Assembly: GCA_964020085.1 (NCBI GenBank)
Contig: OZ026600.1
Coordinates: forward strand, 3,437,965 to 3,501,964
Source of the DNA: Micromussa lordhowensis
Lineage: Eukaryota; Cnidaria; Anthozoa; Scleractinia; Lobophylliidae
Direction of reading: 5' to 3'
DNA: 64,000 bases
A program made the translations under genes and the position numbers. The notes under the pieces were generated by a model. It saw nothing but the letters and a program-made list of their open reading frames with translations, was not told the DNA's origin and ran no database searches. Every line of letters starts with the position of its first letter. The first letter of the stretch is position 1. Positions 38,016-48,200 of this stretch are shown in pieces.

Positions 38016-39111
38016 AACACGAGGTCCAATTACTAATTGATCATATCTATAACAAATTTCAAAATTAAAAATGTCTTTTGAGAACTTCTTTTGAGCGAAA
38101 ATGTCTGTAGCGCTTTGCCTGAGTTTTGAAAACTGTAGAAAACTTTGCTGAGGAAACCATTTAAGCACGGATAATTGACGTGAAAATCACGTGGGTATCC
38201 AATTACAGGTGTCCGATTACAAAAAGTCCAAATTGGACAGCTGTGATTGGACACCCACATGATAGCGCCGATTACGTGGCAAATAGGTGCACGGAGAACC
38301 AATCATGATCGAGAATTTTGTTATAGATACGATTAAATATGGTAATCAGGCAACTACTTTGGTTTTGGTTTTACCAAGGTTTGAGATTTTTTACTAAGGT
38401 TTGAGATTTTTTACTAAGGTTTGAGATTGACTGAGTTGTCAACCAGTAAGTAATTGGATTGGTTCTGGTTTCACAACACTCAAGTAAAAAAACACTCTAA
38501 GGGACGACAATGTCCTCCCTTACAACAAAAAATTGCCAATGTACAGTGGTCTTAATTTGTTACGTTTCCCGCCTGACTTGCAAACTCACGGGCAGCGCTG
38601 CAGATTTGATCTTATCAAATAAGATCAAATCTGCAATTATCGAGTCTCACAAAAAAACTAACACTATAAATACAAATTATCGTTAGTACAGCAGGTGATT
38701 TTTTTCTGCTGAAGAAAAATGGGAAGCATAGATGTAAGCTTACTAACGCGGTAACTGGGCAACGGCGTTGTCATCCATTAACATTTCAGCGATTCCTTCC
38801 TCGTCAACGTCAACTTCGTCAACATAAACTTGTTCCGTTAGCGCTCGTGTCTTTAGGCACCATGATGCCTGATCAAAGACAAAAAAACATTCAAAGAACT
38901 TTTCTGAGAACGGGAAAAAATCAACGACATTCGTGATATACGTTTGTTTTAAACAATTTAGGGCGGCTATTTAAAGAAAATGTACTACCTGGTCATAAGG
39001 ATTTTTCTTCAGTAATTGCGTGCAAACTTCTGAACACTCTTCAAATTTTCTCCGACGATAAAAACTCATTGCTAAAAACAGCGGGTCCATCTGCATCCCA
39101 GCGGTCGCCAT
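24036..39111 (-). CDS. TTC8: TTC8 / BBS8, tetratricopeptide BBSome subunit
   Basis: Subunit of the BBSome, the ciliary cargo-trafficking coat; loss of human TTC8 causes Bardet-Biedl syndrome 8. Fifteen coding exons: 39111-38989, 38868-38748, 37182-37116, 36601-36485, 36393-36351, 36118-36029, 35207-35163, 34097-34012, 32627-32489, 31520-31461, 30281-30142, 29497-29326, 28162-28040, 24664-24581 and 24152-24036. They sum to 1527 nt and 508 aa (human 515-541). The N-terminus MDPLFLAMSFYRRRKFEEC, the Pro/Gly-rich segment with RPGT repeats (GFVRPGTQSGRPGTMEQAI), MLSQPDGPFINIAKLNLSKY and the C-terminal TPR array (FKDWWWKVQLAKSYYR, NNLGVLEMRKGHTEQ, ASLAPHMYEPHYNHG) all match the family in order. The ATG at 39111 lies in AAGATGGCGACC; in-frame Mets at residues 6 and 8 are alternatives. 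Introns hold many SINEs and MITEs. No damage is seen. Confidence 0.97.
24720..24985. mobile_element. Small inverted-repeat element (CGAGACACCAATCGTGAC ends)
   Basis: CGAGACACCAATCGTGAC at about 24723 is mirrored by GTCATGTTGGTGTCTCG at about 24963. The unit interrupts what looks like the left flank of the larger inverted repeat at 25107-26077. In the TTC8 intron before exon 14. Confidence 0.5.
25107..26077. mobile_element. About 970-bp element with ~60-bp inverted ends (CCTGGTTGCGGCTGGTCACG)
   Basis: GAGAAAGACCCTGGTTGCGG plus CTGGTCACGTGACCA near 25137-25172 is repeated inverted at 26010-26060 (TGGTCACGTGACCAGCCGCA). Outer flanks CTCTCTCCTCTGCC and GGTGGCAGAGAAGAGAG extend the symmetry. No transposase frame inside. 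Intronic in TTC8. Confidence 0.65.
26282..27793. mobile_element. 1.5-kb non-autonomous transposon, GGCCCGG-TTGTTC family
   Basis: The left terminus GGGCCCGGATTGTTCGAAAG, GTGGATAACG, ATATCCACCAGATAAATC is mirrored by a right terminus with GATTTATCCGGTGGATTGCG, TTATCCAGCCTTCGAACAAC and TTGGGGCC: imperfect inverted ends of about 50 bp. The interior includes a 42-bp tandem array (26471-26590) and no recognisable transposase. A 140-bp relative is at 10129-10272. In the TTC8 intron between exons 13 and 14. Confidence 0.7.
26471..26590 (+). repeat. 41-42-bp tandem repeat, about 3 units
   Basis: Units begin at 26471, 26513 and 26554, each with GCCTCGYTTTCAGCGGACCA followed by CAATGCTYTGCGCTGTG; the third is truncated and diverged. 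Located within the 26282-27793 element. Confidence 0.85.
28480..29059. mobile_element. piggyBac-like non-autonomous element (TTAA-CCCTTTGACTGCC ends)
   Basis: Starts TTAACCCTTTGACTGCCAA and ends TTGGCAGTCAAAGGGTTAA, a 19-bp perfect inverted repeat including TTAA. About 580 bp without a transposase. The interior ends in a GATGACGTCACAAGTGGTAC block that resembles GATGACGTCAGAAGTGGAAC inside 10926-11544, so the two are probably related families. In the TTC8 intron between exons 12 and 13. Confidence 0.85.
29698..29805 (+). repeat. 28-bp GC-rich minisatellite, about 4 units
   Basis: Units such as TTTTCCCGCSCTTGGCAGCG followed by GTCGTACG repeat about four times with substitutions; the first lacks four bases. 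In the TTC8 intron between exons 11 and 12. Confidence 0.85.
30480..30712 (-). mobile_element. tRNA-Ser-derived SINE, family B, copy 1
   Basis: Read on the minus strand, the 5' end is tRNA-Ser-like: GTGGCCGAGTGGTTAGGGCG (A box), CCGGACTTGAAACCCGG with anticodon-like TGA, and GGGTTCAAGTC (B box). A shared body follows: CACGCTTGTAAATAGCCAAC, TTGTTTGCTTCCGGACAG and TTTGTTTCAGTTGTTT. A second full copy lies at 33395-33622. Acceptor-stem pairing is imperfect and the variable arm is short, so this is not a working tRNA gene. Confidence 0.85.
30799..31370. mobile_element. hAT-like MITE, GGCCCGTTTCTCGAA family, copy 1, with target duplication
   Basis: The left end GGCCCGTTTCTCGAAGGTCC is mirrored by GGGACTTTCGAGAAACGGGCC. 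The sequence GGACAGG flanks both sides, just before the left end and just after the right, a 7-8-bp target-site duplication. About 570 bp with no transposase. Related copies at 53019-53667 and 53680-53836. Confidence 0.85.
32652..33380. mobile_element. Tigger/pogo-like MITE (CAGTGGAAC ends), copy 1, interrupted
   Basis: Begins ACAGTGGAACATCGCC and continues TCACCTCGTTAATATGGTCA, CCTGTTAATTCGGCCACC, GTATGTACTGATTGAAGTTT and ACATTACCCTGTTATTAAAT. It shares this order with 37477-37876 and 53907-54292 but is split by a hairpin element at 32797-32951 and lacks a clean right end. In the TTC8 intron between exons 8 and 9. Confidence 0.7.
32797..32951. mobile_element. Hairpin MITE nested in the Tigger-like copy
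   Basis: TTATTGACCAAGTGTGAGGT and AAGATGGCTGGATATTGGCC are mirrored by GGCCAATATCCAGCCATCTT and AACAAGCTTGGTCAATAA. About 155 bp, nearly all stem, and clearly inserted into an older element. Confidence 0.85.
33395..33622 (-). mobile_element. tRNA-Ser-derived SINE, family B, copy 2
   Basis: Diverged copy of 30480-30712 in the same orientation. On the minus strand: GTGGCCAAGTGGTTGGAGTG, CTGAACTTGAAATCCATAGG, GGGTTCAAGTCC, then ACGTTTGTAAATAGCAAACT and ATTTGTTTCAATGTTTT. In the TTC8 intron between exons 8 and 9. Confidence 0.85.
34211..34440 (+). mobile_element. tRNA-derived SINE, family C, copy 1
   Basis: The head GGGGTGGCGCAGTGGTGAGA, CTTTCCTCCCACCAATGTG and GGGTTCAATTCCCGG has tRNA A- and B-box character. 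The body is GGGTTGCTCCGAGGGTTTTT, CTCCGGTTTTCCTCCCTCC and TCAATCGGAAATTCGAGG. A reverse copy is at 34615-34798. Confidence 0.8.
34615..34798 (-). mobile_element. tRNA-derived SINE, family C, copy 2 (reverse)
   Basis: The inverse of 34211-34440: on the plus strand GGAGGGAGGAAAACCAGAGA, CAGAATCAAACCCAGGCCAC and ATTGGTGGGAGGCGAGCGCT. Both lie in the same TTC8 intron about 170 bp apart, facing each other. Confidence 0.8.
36835..37085 (+). repeat. AAGAGGTACC dispersed repeat, copy in TTC8 intron
   Basis: TTTTGAAAAGAACCCTAAGA, TTTTTTCACCCCTAACAG, AAAAGCTCCCACTGTG and CCCTAAAAGGTAC occur in the same order as at 44790-45015. A fragment also lies reversed at 14330-14440. Non-coding. Confidence 0.7.
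37477..37876. mobile_element. Tigger/pogo-like MITE (TA-CAGTGGAACC ends), copy 2, intact
   Basis: Left TACAGTGGAACCTTACCTTA, right GGATTCCACTGTA, both flanked by TA, as expected for Tc1/mariner-pogo insertions. The interior carries repeated GTTAATATGGTCACC-like blocks. About 400 bp, no coding. In the TTC8 intron between exons 2 and 3. Confidence 0.8.
37893..38040. mobile_element. Hairpin MITE (TAGTAATTGGAC ends)
   Basis: TAGTAATTGGAC, GTACAATTCAGGGAGTAATC and GTAATTTCAAAATTGG at the left are mirrored by TTTGAAATTACGAG, GATTACTCCCTGAATTGTAC and GTCCAATTACTA at the right, around a GCGCAAAGCGC centre. About 148 bp. Confidence 0.85.
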
Positions 39112-41155
39112 CTTGGATGATTTCTCAAGGGTTTTATCGCTGGCTCAGGATTTTTGTTGTCATGACAGCGGTACCACTTCCCGCGAAATTTTGAAAAGTA
39201 GCCTGTGATATTTCATTATTTGCCTTTCTGCCCGGAATTGTTTGTTGTGTGTTCTGCTCTGATTCTACTTGGGAATAATAATTTAGCATTTGTTACTTCA
39301 TGTGTTACTACTACAATATTGCTACTTCCTCGGGTTTCGAAAATTCCTTGTCCACCGCCGGCATAATACTCGCTTCCGCAAATGGCCAGAAAAAAACATA
39401 ATTGAAATTTCATTCTGCGGGCAGAATTGATTGTCTGAGCCTATTTAAACGAAGCAACTGTATAAGAGGGAGAACAGATAATAGACACAACCTCGTTTGA
39501 TTTTAGATTACAGGCGAAGCGAACATAGAGTTCTTTTTTATTGCCTAAGATATTTGCAAGCAGTCCGACCAGCAAAGAGGAAATTTACTATGTGAAATTG
39601 ATTGTTTTCAAGCTTAAACATCACGAAGTACTTTCTTTCGGAATTATCGATTAACTTGCACATTGAATCTATTGATAATTTTTACGGCGGGAAGTTTCTT
39701 TTACTTTAGTCCTGGTTTTATAACAAAGGTGTTTTTTAGCAGCTATATTTACAACCGCCTCCGCATTACGAGTGCGCGCGGGCGGCATGTCAATGCTACT
39801 TCCATATTGATCCAGGACATGCAGGTCATGTCGTGCGGAAACTGAGCAAAACGGAAACATGGCAGGCGGCATTTTATATGATAGACAAACATACGCTGTC
39901 ACCATTACAGAGCTTAACATAACGGTTAAAAAGCCACAAGGTGCCGGGGGTGCAGTTTTATTTGAGCCACAATTTGCAAAGTGGCGTAAAATTACTTTGA
40001 CAAAAATTTGACACCACATTCCCACGATCAGTAAAACCCCCAGCCTGCCCCTTCGAACGGCTGACCAAGCGTTTCAGCGTCTTTCAGCATCCTTGCGCAA
40101 CCACTTCTCGTCCCTTCCAGTGAAGATGGTCTGATTCAATCACACTTATCAAATCTGTTAAATATCTTTGTATATTGTTGTTTGAGGGAAGAGAAATGCT
40201 TGGGCAAATATTTGGGAGAACGAAAACATAAATTATGTATCTCGATCACTATTGTCAATTTAACAATCAATATAGGCCCCTTATCCTAAATAGAAAATAT
40301 TCATCAGTAAAAAAATGGTAAAAAAAAATGCCTGATAATTTTAGGCTTTTCAATTCTTGTGAATTCCGGGTTCGGTACGGGATAAGGCAGATCCGTAAAT
40401 AACTACACACGCCATAAGGAAACGTTTAGACGCTCATGGCGTCAGTAAACAGATGTTTCCTACTTAAATCCGGGTAAAGTATTAGCTCATGTGAATATTA
40501 AAGCGAGACTCCGTAGCTTTCTGATGCACTGACTTTTTATTCCTCGCGAAATAGACGTGTTTTGATAGTTATAGCTAATAATAATAATGCACTGAACTAG
40601 TAAGCACATTTAAGAAGAACTATTCAAAAATATCATACTATTACCATTACATTTTTTCGTTGTTGGTGAAAGTTTAGTGACGCGACGCTCACCCGGCGAC
40701 GCGTTTTCTTCTCAATCCGCGTTCTATGTTGCGCGCGTGACGCGAACCCAAAAAAGGCGATTATTGTGTTGAAATGAGTTGAAATGGTTTCCTTTGTGTT
40801 TTGAATGTGACGTCATAACGCACCTCCAATCAGAGCCTGGAAGCCAGTGGGCATTGGCCCCTCATCCGGCGAAACAATGCAAAGACCTTTCATAATGAGG
40901 TTTACAGTGTTTGGTGATTGTATGGTCGAAACGTGGAGGTCTTTTTCGCGAAGAAAATTACTCCCTTTTCGAGAGTACTTCAAGGGTTGAAATTTTCAGT
41001 TGGATATGGCGTGAGTTTTCAACGAGAATATATTGATTGCGATAGAGGGAATCAGTTGCTGGCTGCCTGACGCACGCAAGCTTTCCTCGCGCGTGGTGAA
41101 AAGCTACAACGCCAGCTGCGACATTATAATCTTCAGTAGCATAGTCTCCTTGAAT
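39112..41155. other. Intergenic region between divergent TTC8 and the F-box gene
   Basis: Holds both 5' regions of this head-to-head pair. The TTC8 start lies in CCAAGATGGCGACC, resembling a YY1 site. No other gene, RNA or clear transposon was recognised in the roughly 2 kb. Confidence 0.5.
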
Positions 41156-42553
41156 ATGGAGAAACAAATACCCGACTCTGTTATACTAGAAGTGTTCAGG
41201 TACCTCTCGAAAAGGGAACTGGGTGTCTTGGCCCAAGTTTGCCGGCGCTGGAGAAGAGTTGCTTACGATCGTTCGCTTTGGTGTGTTGTTGACATGAATG
41301 ATTTTTGGCCTGCGGTCGATGAAGAGACTTTGTTGATGTTGATCCGAACGCGTTTATCATCGGTAAAAGCGCTCAATCTGGGCGGCTGTACCCTTACAGC
41401 TAAAGTAGCAAAAGAGCTGGCTAAAAGATGCCATCTTCTCCGTAGTCTAGTCTTTTATGGCGCCGAGGTTGAAAGCGAAACGGGACACGAAGGCATACGC
41501 GACTTTCCAACAGGTTTGGAGCTCATGGATTTGCGCTACTCGTGGGGAAATTTCAAGTTTATGAGGCGATTACCGAGGCATTTTACGCAAATGAGATACG
41601 TTGGTCTGGGAATGGACTCATCAGCGAGTCTTGTACCCGATGTATTTGCTAAAATGAGGAACTTACGCATTCTGGATTGCACGGATTGCGAGACATTGAC
41701 CGATGACGCACTTCTCAAGATCTCAATGAATTGTCCGCAGTTGGAATCGATTTGCTTGAACGAATGCAAGAATTATCGAGGCAAATACCTTCATCGGGTC
41801 CTTAGTAACTGTAAATTCGTTTCTACACTTCTTATTCGCTTTACAAAGATAACCGATGAAGCTCTGATGGCGGTAAATTGGGAAAAAACGAGGGTGAAGG
41901 AACTTGATTTGACAGGATGTTACTTCGTGACTACAACTGGTCTTTCAAACGTGATCTCTAGGTTGCCCGACATTCGCTACTTCAAAATGAATCAATGTGG
42001 ATTTCGACACATTCTTCATTTGAGAATTTACCAAGAAGTAAGGCCAACACTAGCCTACAAATGTTTAGAAACTTTAGATCTGCGTTGGAACTTTCTTCTT
42101 TCTGCGGAATGTTTGGAGGGCGTACTACAGCAGTCCCCCTCCCTGAGGTACTTAGGAGTGAGTCACTCCCCGAGAATACCCCCATCGGTAATTGCTGAGA
42201 TGTTCAAGTTTGTTTCCAAGCTGAGGATCTTGGAATTTGGACCTCTGCGAAAGGAAGCACTTTCAGAGAGCCCTCTAGTACCTAACTTGATAAAAATGTG
42301 TCCTCTCATTGAGGCTGTGTCTTTGATCAATTTCAAGCTCATTGATGATGCTGATGCTGACTTGGTTCAGGAGCTTAGAGACAAATGTAAACATATCAGG
42401 GAAGTTAAACTGTGTAGTCCTCGCATTGAGCATGTGGCCATTGGAAACAGCGGAGAAACCATCACCGTGGAGCGACTTCTTATCAAAATGGAGAGTCTGC
42501 TACCAAGCCCAGAAAATACACTTGGCAAAGTTATCAACAAATTACATGTTTAG
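41156..42553 (+). CDS. F-box and leucine-rich-repeat protein, FBXL12-like, single exon
   Basis: Likely substrate receptor of an SCF (Skp1-Cullin-F-box) ubiquitin ligase, by family. A single uninterrupted 465-aa frame. The first ATG in frame is at 41156, with only a TTG further upstream. The F-box occupies about residues 3-45: IPDSVILEVFRYLSKRELG followed by LAQVCRRWRRVAYDRSLW, close to the human FBXL12 F-box (PDSVLLEIFSYLPVRD). Cysteine-type LRRs follow: VKALNLGGCTLT, LRILDCTDCETLTDDALL, VKELDLTGCYFVTTTGLS and LETLDLRWNFLLSAECLE. At 465 aa it is longer than human FBXL12 (326 aa), so orthology is uncertain; another FBXL class is possible. Divergent from TTC8 about 2 kb upstream. No frameshift is seen. 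Absence of introns is odd among these neighbours. Confidence 0.87.
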   Translation: MEKQIPDSVILEVFRYLSKRELGVLAQVCRRWRRVAYDRSLWCVVDMNDFWPAVDEETLLMLIRTRLSSVKALNLGGCTLTAKVAKELAKRCHLLRSLVFYGAEVESETGHEGIRDFPTGLELMDLRYSWGNFKFMRRLPRHFTQMRYVGLGMDSSASLVPDVFAKMRNLRILDCTDCETLTDDALLKISMNCPQLESICLNECKNYRGKYLHRVLSNCKFVSTLLIRFTKITDEALMAVNWEKTRVKELDLTGCYFVTTTGLSNVISRLPDIRYFKMNQCGFRHILHLRIYQEVRPTLAYKCLETLDLRWNFLLSAECLEGVLQQSPSLRYLGVSHSPRIPPSVIAEMFKFVSKLRILEFGPLRKEALSESPLVPNLIKMCPLIEAVSLINFKLIDDADADLVQELRDKCKHIREVKLCSPRIEHVAIGNSGETITVERLLIKMESLLPSPENTLGKVINKLHV

Positions 42554-45114
42554 CTAGCTTATATTCTTATTGTTGTATATCTTCATTGTATATAATAACC
42601 AGATGTTGCAGGAAAAAAGTGCTCATCCCATTTTCATGATTTGACATCTAGTCAGGGCATATAAAAATAGGAGCTTGTCAACTTATTGAACGAGTTGACC
42701 CTAAAATGAAACTTTCATCTTTTATTTTGTGAATGGAATCACATAATGGGTTAAATTTGTTACATCTAATCTTCATTTAATCTGGGTAAAATTCTACAAT
42801 TTCCATTTAAATGAATTTACAATGAGAAACTTTGTCAAGTGATTTCAATCTTTCAATATCTCATTTGGCAACTTAAAATAATTTATTTTCAGATGAATCT
42901 TCCGTGACAAATTTTAAGGTTAAAAATAGCCCTTTCTCGCACCTATCAGAGTACTTTTCCATACATGTTCTTATGATATTTAAGCCATCAATAATTTTGT
43001 GATGCAACCATATTAATGGACTGGGGTTTTGTGTTGGTTTTGTAGCAAACCTGCCTTGTAAATCTGACTTTGTTTACAGCTGAAATTTGGTGTGTTATAT
43101 AATATTTCTATTTTTATGAGGATTGTGTAACAATAGTAAAAGATTGTAGTAGTCAATTTGACAATTTTGGATAAAAATGCTTGGGCTACCTTTGCTCACA
43201 CAGGGTTATTTTTTCCCACCATTCTCTGAAAGCGACGAATCTAATATGCAAATATTTCTGCTATGTCTGATGTTAAAACGTGTTCGAAAGCAGTAGCAGA
43301 AAAAAATTTGCATAACTTTAAAGTGCCTTAAGCGTTATTTATCCAGGATTGTGTGTAGTGTAGTGTAGTTGTGAATTAATTCCTTGTTTAGCTTTACAAT
43401 GCCATCCTTTTGGCAGGCAGACTTGCCAAAATTCTCAGCTATTACATGCATATTATGTACATACAAAACATACTCAAAGTGCTGGTAACTAAGAAGTGAT
43501 TTAAGCTATTAAACCCATTTTTCTTTCCTAGTTTAGAATCACGATTCACACAATTTGGTGAAATATTTTGTGTTTTTCAAGTAAAGCCCTGTCATGAGGT
43601 CATCAAAATGACAGCTTTTGAGCAGTTCTTACACACAATACTGTTTGTCATGCTGCACAGAGTGGTTCTAGCTGTTAAGTATGTGCATGAAGCTCTGTAT
43701 CGTGCGACCATTCAGTGTAAAACTGTCGAGCAGTAAGTTTTTTTTCCCAAGTGAAAAGATTAGAAAAGTATGTGAAGTTTTTTGCCGTAGAAATCTTTAG
43801 AAGTAAAAATTTTTAACAAAATTTTTCAACTTGTTAGAAACAATACAACGCAATTTCAGTATCTTTTCTGTTATTATTGAATCAGTATGTAGGGTTTTGG
43901 AAATTGTTCCTGTACCCTGGGATATTGTAATCCTAACAAAAATCCTATATTATCCCAAGGATGTAAATGTAAAAGAAAATTCCCAGGGAAGCATACTGTG
44001 CCACTGTCATTGCAATCTTTGTAGGTTATTCTCATACAAAAACTGTCAGAAATTAACTTTCTGCTCTGCTTCTCTTCTAAAACAAACTGGCATTGTAAAC
44101 CAGAACAAGGACTGCTCTAAAGAGAAAAAAATTGTACACTTTAGGACTGGTTCCTAAAGATTTAGTTCAAAATGTTGAAAATTTGTAATTACAAAAACAG
44201 TTAATGCAATGTATTTATATTGTATAATTATAATTACCATTTAATATCAAACAAAATCACAATATTAGTATCATACGAGTGATGTGGCTCAAACTATGGA
44301 AATTAACATTTTGAAGAGCTATTAAAAAAAATATTATTCACCATGGACTCTGTTGTGAGTTATGGGTGCAATGTTCTTTGTATAGGACGGTATTTCTTGT
44401 AGATCATTTAAGACTGCTGCATCCATCTAGTTGCAAACTTGTGTTAGCTACTAGCTCAGAAGGGCTGATAGTCGCTGATAGTGCTGTTGCATAACTCTGT
44501 AACATGACCTTTCTAAATCAAAAGAATTGGCACTGGGGTAAAGTTGCTGTGAAATCTAAATGGTGTCATGAATTTTGTAAGACCGCAGATTTTAAGGTCA
44601 AATGATTTTTTTTTTAAAGTTTTTTTAAGGTCAAATGATGTTTAAGTGCCAAATTTATGGGCAATTGGAAAAACCTTTCCATCCAGCAATGTTAATTTTC
44701 AAAACTTTCAAACTTGCATTATAAAGATTTAATTGCCATCATGGATCGATAATTTGTTGTATTTTGCCTTTTCTCTGTTGTTCCCTGGGGGGACTCCCAC
44801 TCAGTGGGGCTTGTTGGAAATTTTGAAAAGAACCCCCTAAGAGGTACCAAGATCCTGTCTTGTGGATGTAACATTTTTTCACCCAAACAGAGGTACCAAT
44901 TCTAACACAATAAATCATCTTGTCATATTTTTTCTGCTCAATACCCTAAAAGGTACTGCAAAAGCTCCCGCTATGGGCCTGTCGAGGCGTAACACCCTAA
45001 GAGTTACAACTGACGCGTTTTTATAATTCGTCAAATTCCCTTGTTTATTCCCCAAAACCCCTTATCTTCGCCCCGGAGTCTGGACGCTAGAGTCCAGGTT
45101 TCTTCTCGGTCAAC
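42554..45114. other. Intergenic region between the F-box gene and AAR2
   Basis: About 2.6 kb of AT-rich DNA, partly 3' UTR of the F-box gene. No gene was recognised. Positions 44790-45015 carry the AAGAGGTACC repeat (CCCTAAGAGGTACCAAGATC, CCCTAAAAGGTAC, AAAAGCTCCCGCTATG). Confidence 0.5.
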
Positions 45115-45147
45115 ATGGCGGACGTTTTTCGTACGTTACTGCTTTAG
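45115..45147 (+). promoter_or_regulatory. Possible uORF and YY1-like ATGGCGG site upstream of AAR2
   Basis: AACATGGCGGACG opens a 10-codon frame (MADVFRTLLL) ending in TAG, 91 bp before the AAR2 ATG. If transcribed it would be a short upstream ORF in good context. Alternatively the ATGGCGG is a YY1-type core-promoter element at the transcription start. The sequence alone cannot decide. Confidence 0.4.
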
Positions 45148-45237
45148 CTGGTGTTAGTAACTCAGCTAGTATCGAGCTTTAAAAGTTGTAGAAACAATTT
45201 TAATAATCATTTTTACACATTTTTAAATTCGTTTATT

Positions 45238-48200
45238 ATGGCTGAAATGGATCCTGAAGTGGCCAAGCGTCTGCACAACGAAGGAGCGACTTTGATAGTT
45301 TCGGACGTTCCCGAAGGCACAGAATTTGGCATTGATTACTTCTCATGCAACATTGGCCCTCGCTTTAAAGGAATAAAAATGATACCTCCTGGACTTCATT
45401 TCATATACTATGGTGCAGTAAACAGAGGAGGACAAAGCGCTCCTAGAACAGGCTTGTTCTTGTTCTCCAAGCATCAAGATATCTTTGTGATGAAGTGGGA
45501 TCCATCAACTGAAGACGTGGTTGAAGTAGACGTCAATGAAGAAGAAAAAGATAGATACAGACAAGGTATCAAAGCTCGCCCCTCCTCACTTGGGATACCT
45601 TTTTTCCTTTCCTCTTAAACCCAAACCATACTTGTTTAAAAATATTGGACGATAAAGAAGAGTTTTGGATAACCCTTCTTGTTATAGGACTTCAAAATTA
45701 CTTCAATGTGATTGGCTAATTCTTAATTTGTACTGCAGAGCCAATAACGTGCGCATATTCGTAATTTTCTCAGCCATACATAAATAAATGAGTGATGCTA
45801 CAAAAGCCTGTGGAGGCGCAGTGGCCTCATGATTAGTGCACTCAACTCCGTAGCGAGCGGTCCAGGTTCGAGCCCTGGCCTGGGACATTGTGTTGTGTTC
45901 TTAGGGAAGACACTTTACTCTCACGGTGCCTCTCTCCACCCAGGTGTATAAATGGGTACCGGCGAATTTAGTGCTGGGGGTAACCCTGCGATGGACTGGC
46001 ATCCCATCCAGGGGGGAGTAGAAATATTCCTAGTTGCTTCATGCCACGGAAACTGGGATGAGCTCCGGCCTGATGGGCCACTTGGCTCGTATGCAGACTT
46101 TACCTACCTTTACCCTACAAAAGCTAGAGAATCCAAGGATAATTTTACACTTCTCGTGATATTTGAAAATTCTTTCAAATTGCAAATTTTTGAAATTTTG
46201 AGATAATTTTCAAATATCACTTGCAGTGTAAATCCTTAATTGCACTAGCATTCTTACGATTACCTATACTTATTGATTAGCGTAAAATTGAGCATGGGTA
46301 TATATATACAGACAGAGCTAACTTTTCACTTATTTCTTTGAAAAATGCAATCAACTGTTTGCATGTGTCAGGATAATTAACCCATCGCAGAGGGGCAAGA
46401 CAAGTTGGGTGGGCAAGTTAGCTGCGAGTTGTCTTGCCCTGGCAGCTGGGACACCTAGGCTTGCCCAACAAGGACAACTCACGGCATACTAAATTTCACC
46501 TAATGCCTAGATTTTAGATTTTAAAGCAGAAATTTACGTGTAAAAATTAATTTAACGGAACCCACAATGATCAAATGACCGAATGAAACTCAAAGAAAGA
46601 GGGATAAAAATTAATAATCATGCAGGGTCAACTTTGACTTGGCTATCAGGGACAACTTTTTCTCATGTAGACCCTTGATAAAGTTGCCTTAGGAGGAAGG
46701 GTTGTCTCAGGTACCAAAGACCATATGAACAGGGCCTAAGGCAAATGGTCATCATCTCGTTGAACTTGTCCAGGAATTTTGTATTTACAACAGAGTGACT
46801 GATGGCAAGTGTCTGGAAAAAGGATTTCCTAAATCAGAAAATGTTTGTGAAGCCTTCTACAAGTTATTGTACCAAGTATAAAATTAGCCAATCAGAAGGA
46901 TTGCCTACTGTTCTGATATCCTGTAATATCTTCCGCTGACCTAATATGACCCAATTCTCCCCTACTTTCATTTTAAATAGAATTATATACATACTAACTG
47001 CTTCTGAGTTTTGTTTTAAGGCCTACAAGAAATGGACACCTTCCTTGGTCCTTATCCATATGAACACTTTAAAAAATGGGTCTCTCTGACCAACCATATA
47101 ACTGAAGATTTACTAGAGAGAGTTCAGCCTGTCTGCAAAAAGATATCAGCTGTTATGGAGCTAGCACAAGAACCTTTGCACTCAAGGAGTAAGGCTTCGG
47201 CATCTGTGGACACCATGTCTTCACTTGCATGGAATCAAGAAACTCTGATCAGATTCTCAGAGATTCCAAAGCAGAGATATCCAGATGGTGCCACGCCTCT
47301 GGAAATCAGCAAGTACAGTATGGACAGTAGTTATGCAGTTAGTGGCTTAATAAAACACTTGAAAGGTGAGCCGTTAAGCTGTTGAATCTTATATTGGTCA
47401 GTTAAAAATGCAGACTGCGGACCAGGGCTAAAATGCTGACTAAGGGTAAAATGCAGACTGTAGACTTTTGAACTGAATTGTGTTACCATTTACATCACTG
47501 ATTTAGCTAACCGTAAATGGACTAACCAGAGCATTCTTCAGGCTAACCAGAATGCAGATTTCACTATGATTAGCCTGAATAACCCTGTTTATGGTTAGCA
47601 CTCAATAATGGAAAAAATGCAGTGTATATAATTACTTAAAAGGTTCTTAGTCTGCAGTCTTCATTTTACCCCACTCTCCAGTCTGCAGTCTGCATTTTAC
47701 ACTGACCGAATCCTATACACAACACAAAACAGAACGCGGTCTGATCCATTTTTGGCGATTATAGGTTGCAGAGTTCATAGATCCCCCAAAATTCTAGGCT
47801 GTGTTCCATTGACTAATCATTAACAGAAAACTTGGATTTGTACGTATTAAGCACTAGAGAATGAGCCCATGTTTTGAATTAGCAGATAGTCAATGAGGCA
47901 CAACAAAGCTGACTATCGCTCATAGGAAACAAGGCCATGATTCCAAAGGATTTTATAAATTACTTGAATGTCTTTGAAGACTTTGCAAGTTTCTAGTGAT
48001 TATATTATAGTCTTAATTTTACCTAGCCTCTTAAGTAGCCACTATAACAGCTAAGGGAGATCATATCGAAGACTTTGATATTATGCGAACCGCACTATTG
48101 ACATCTAATCCTCTTTGTGTTTCTTTCATCCAAGACAGGAAGGAAGTTCTTGGTGAACTGCAGTTTGCCTTTGTGTGTTTCTTAGTAGGCCAAGGTACTG

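Noticed and set aside
41033..41155. N-terminal extension of the F-box protein
   Set aside because: The open frame upstream begins with TTG and contains no ATG before 41156; the F-box begins right after 41156 as in relatives.
43831..44157. 108-codon plus-strand frame downstream of the F-box gene
   Set aside because: No ATG-supported context, no recognisable domain, no flanking splice signals that would link it to a gene.
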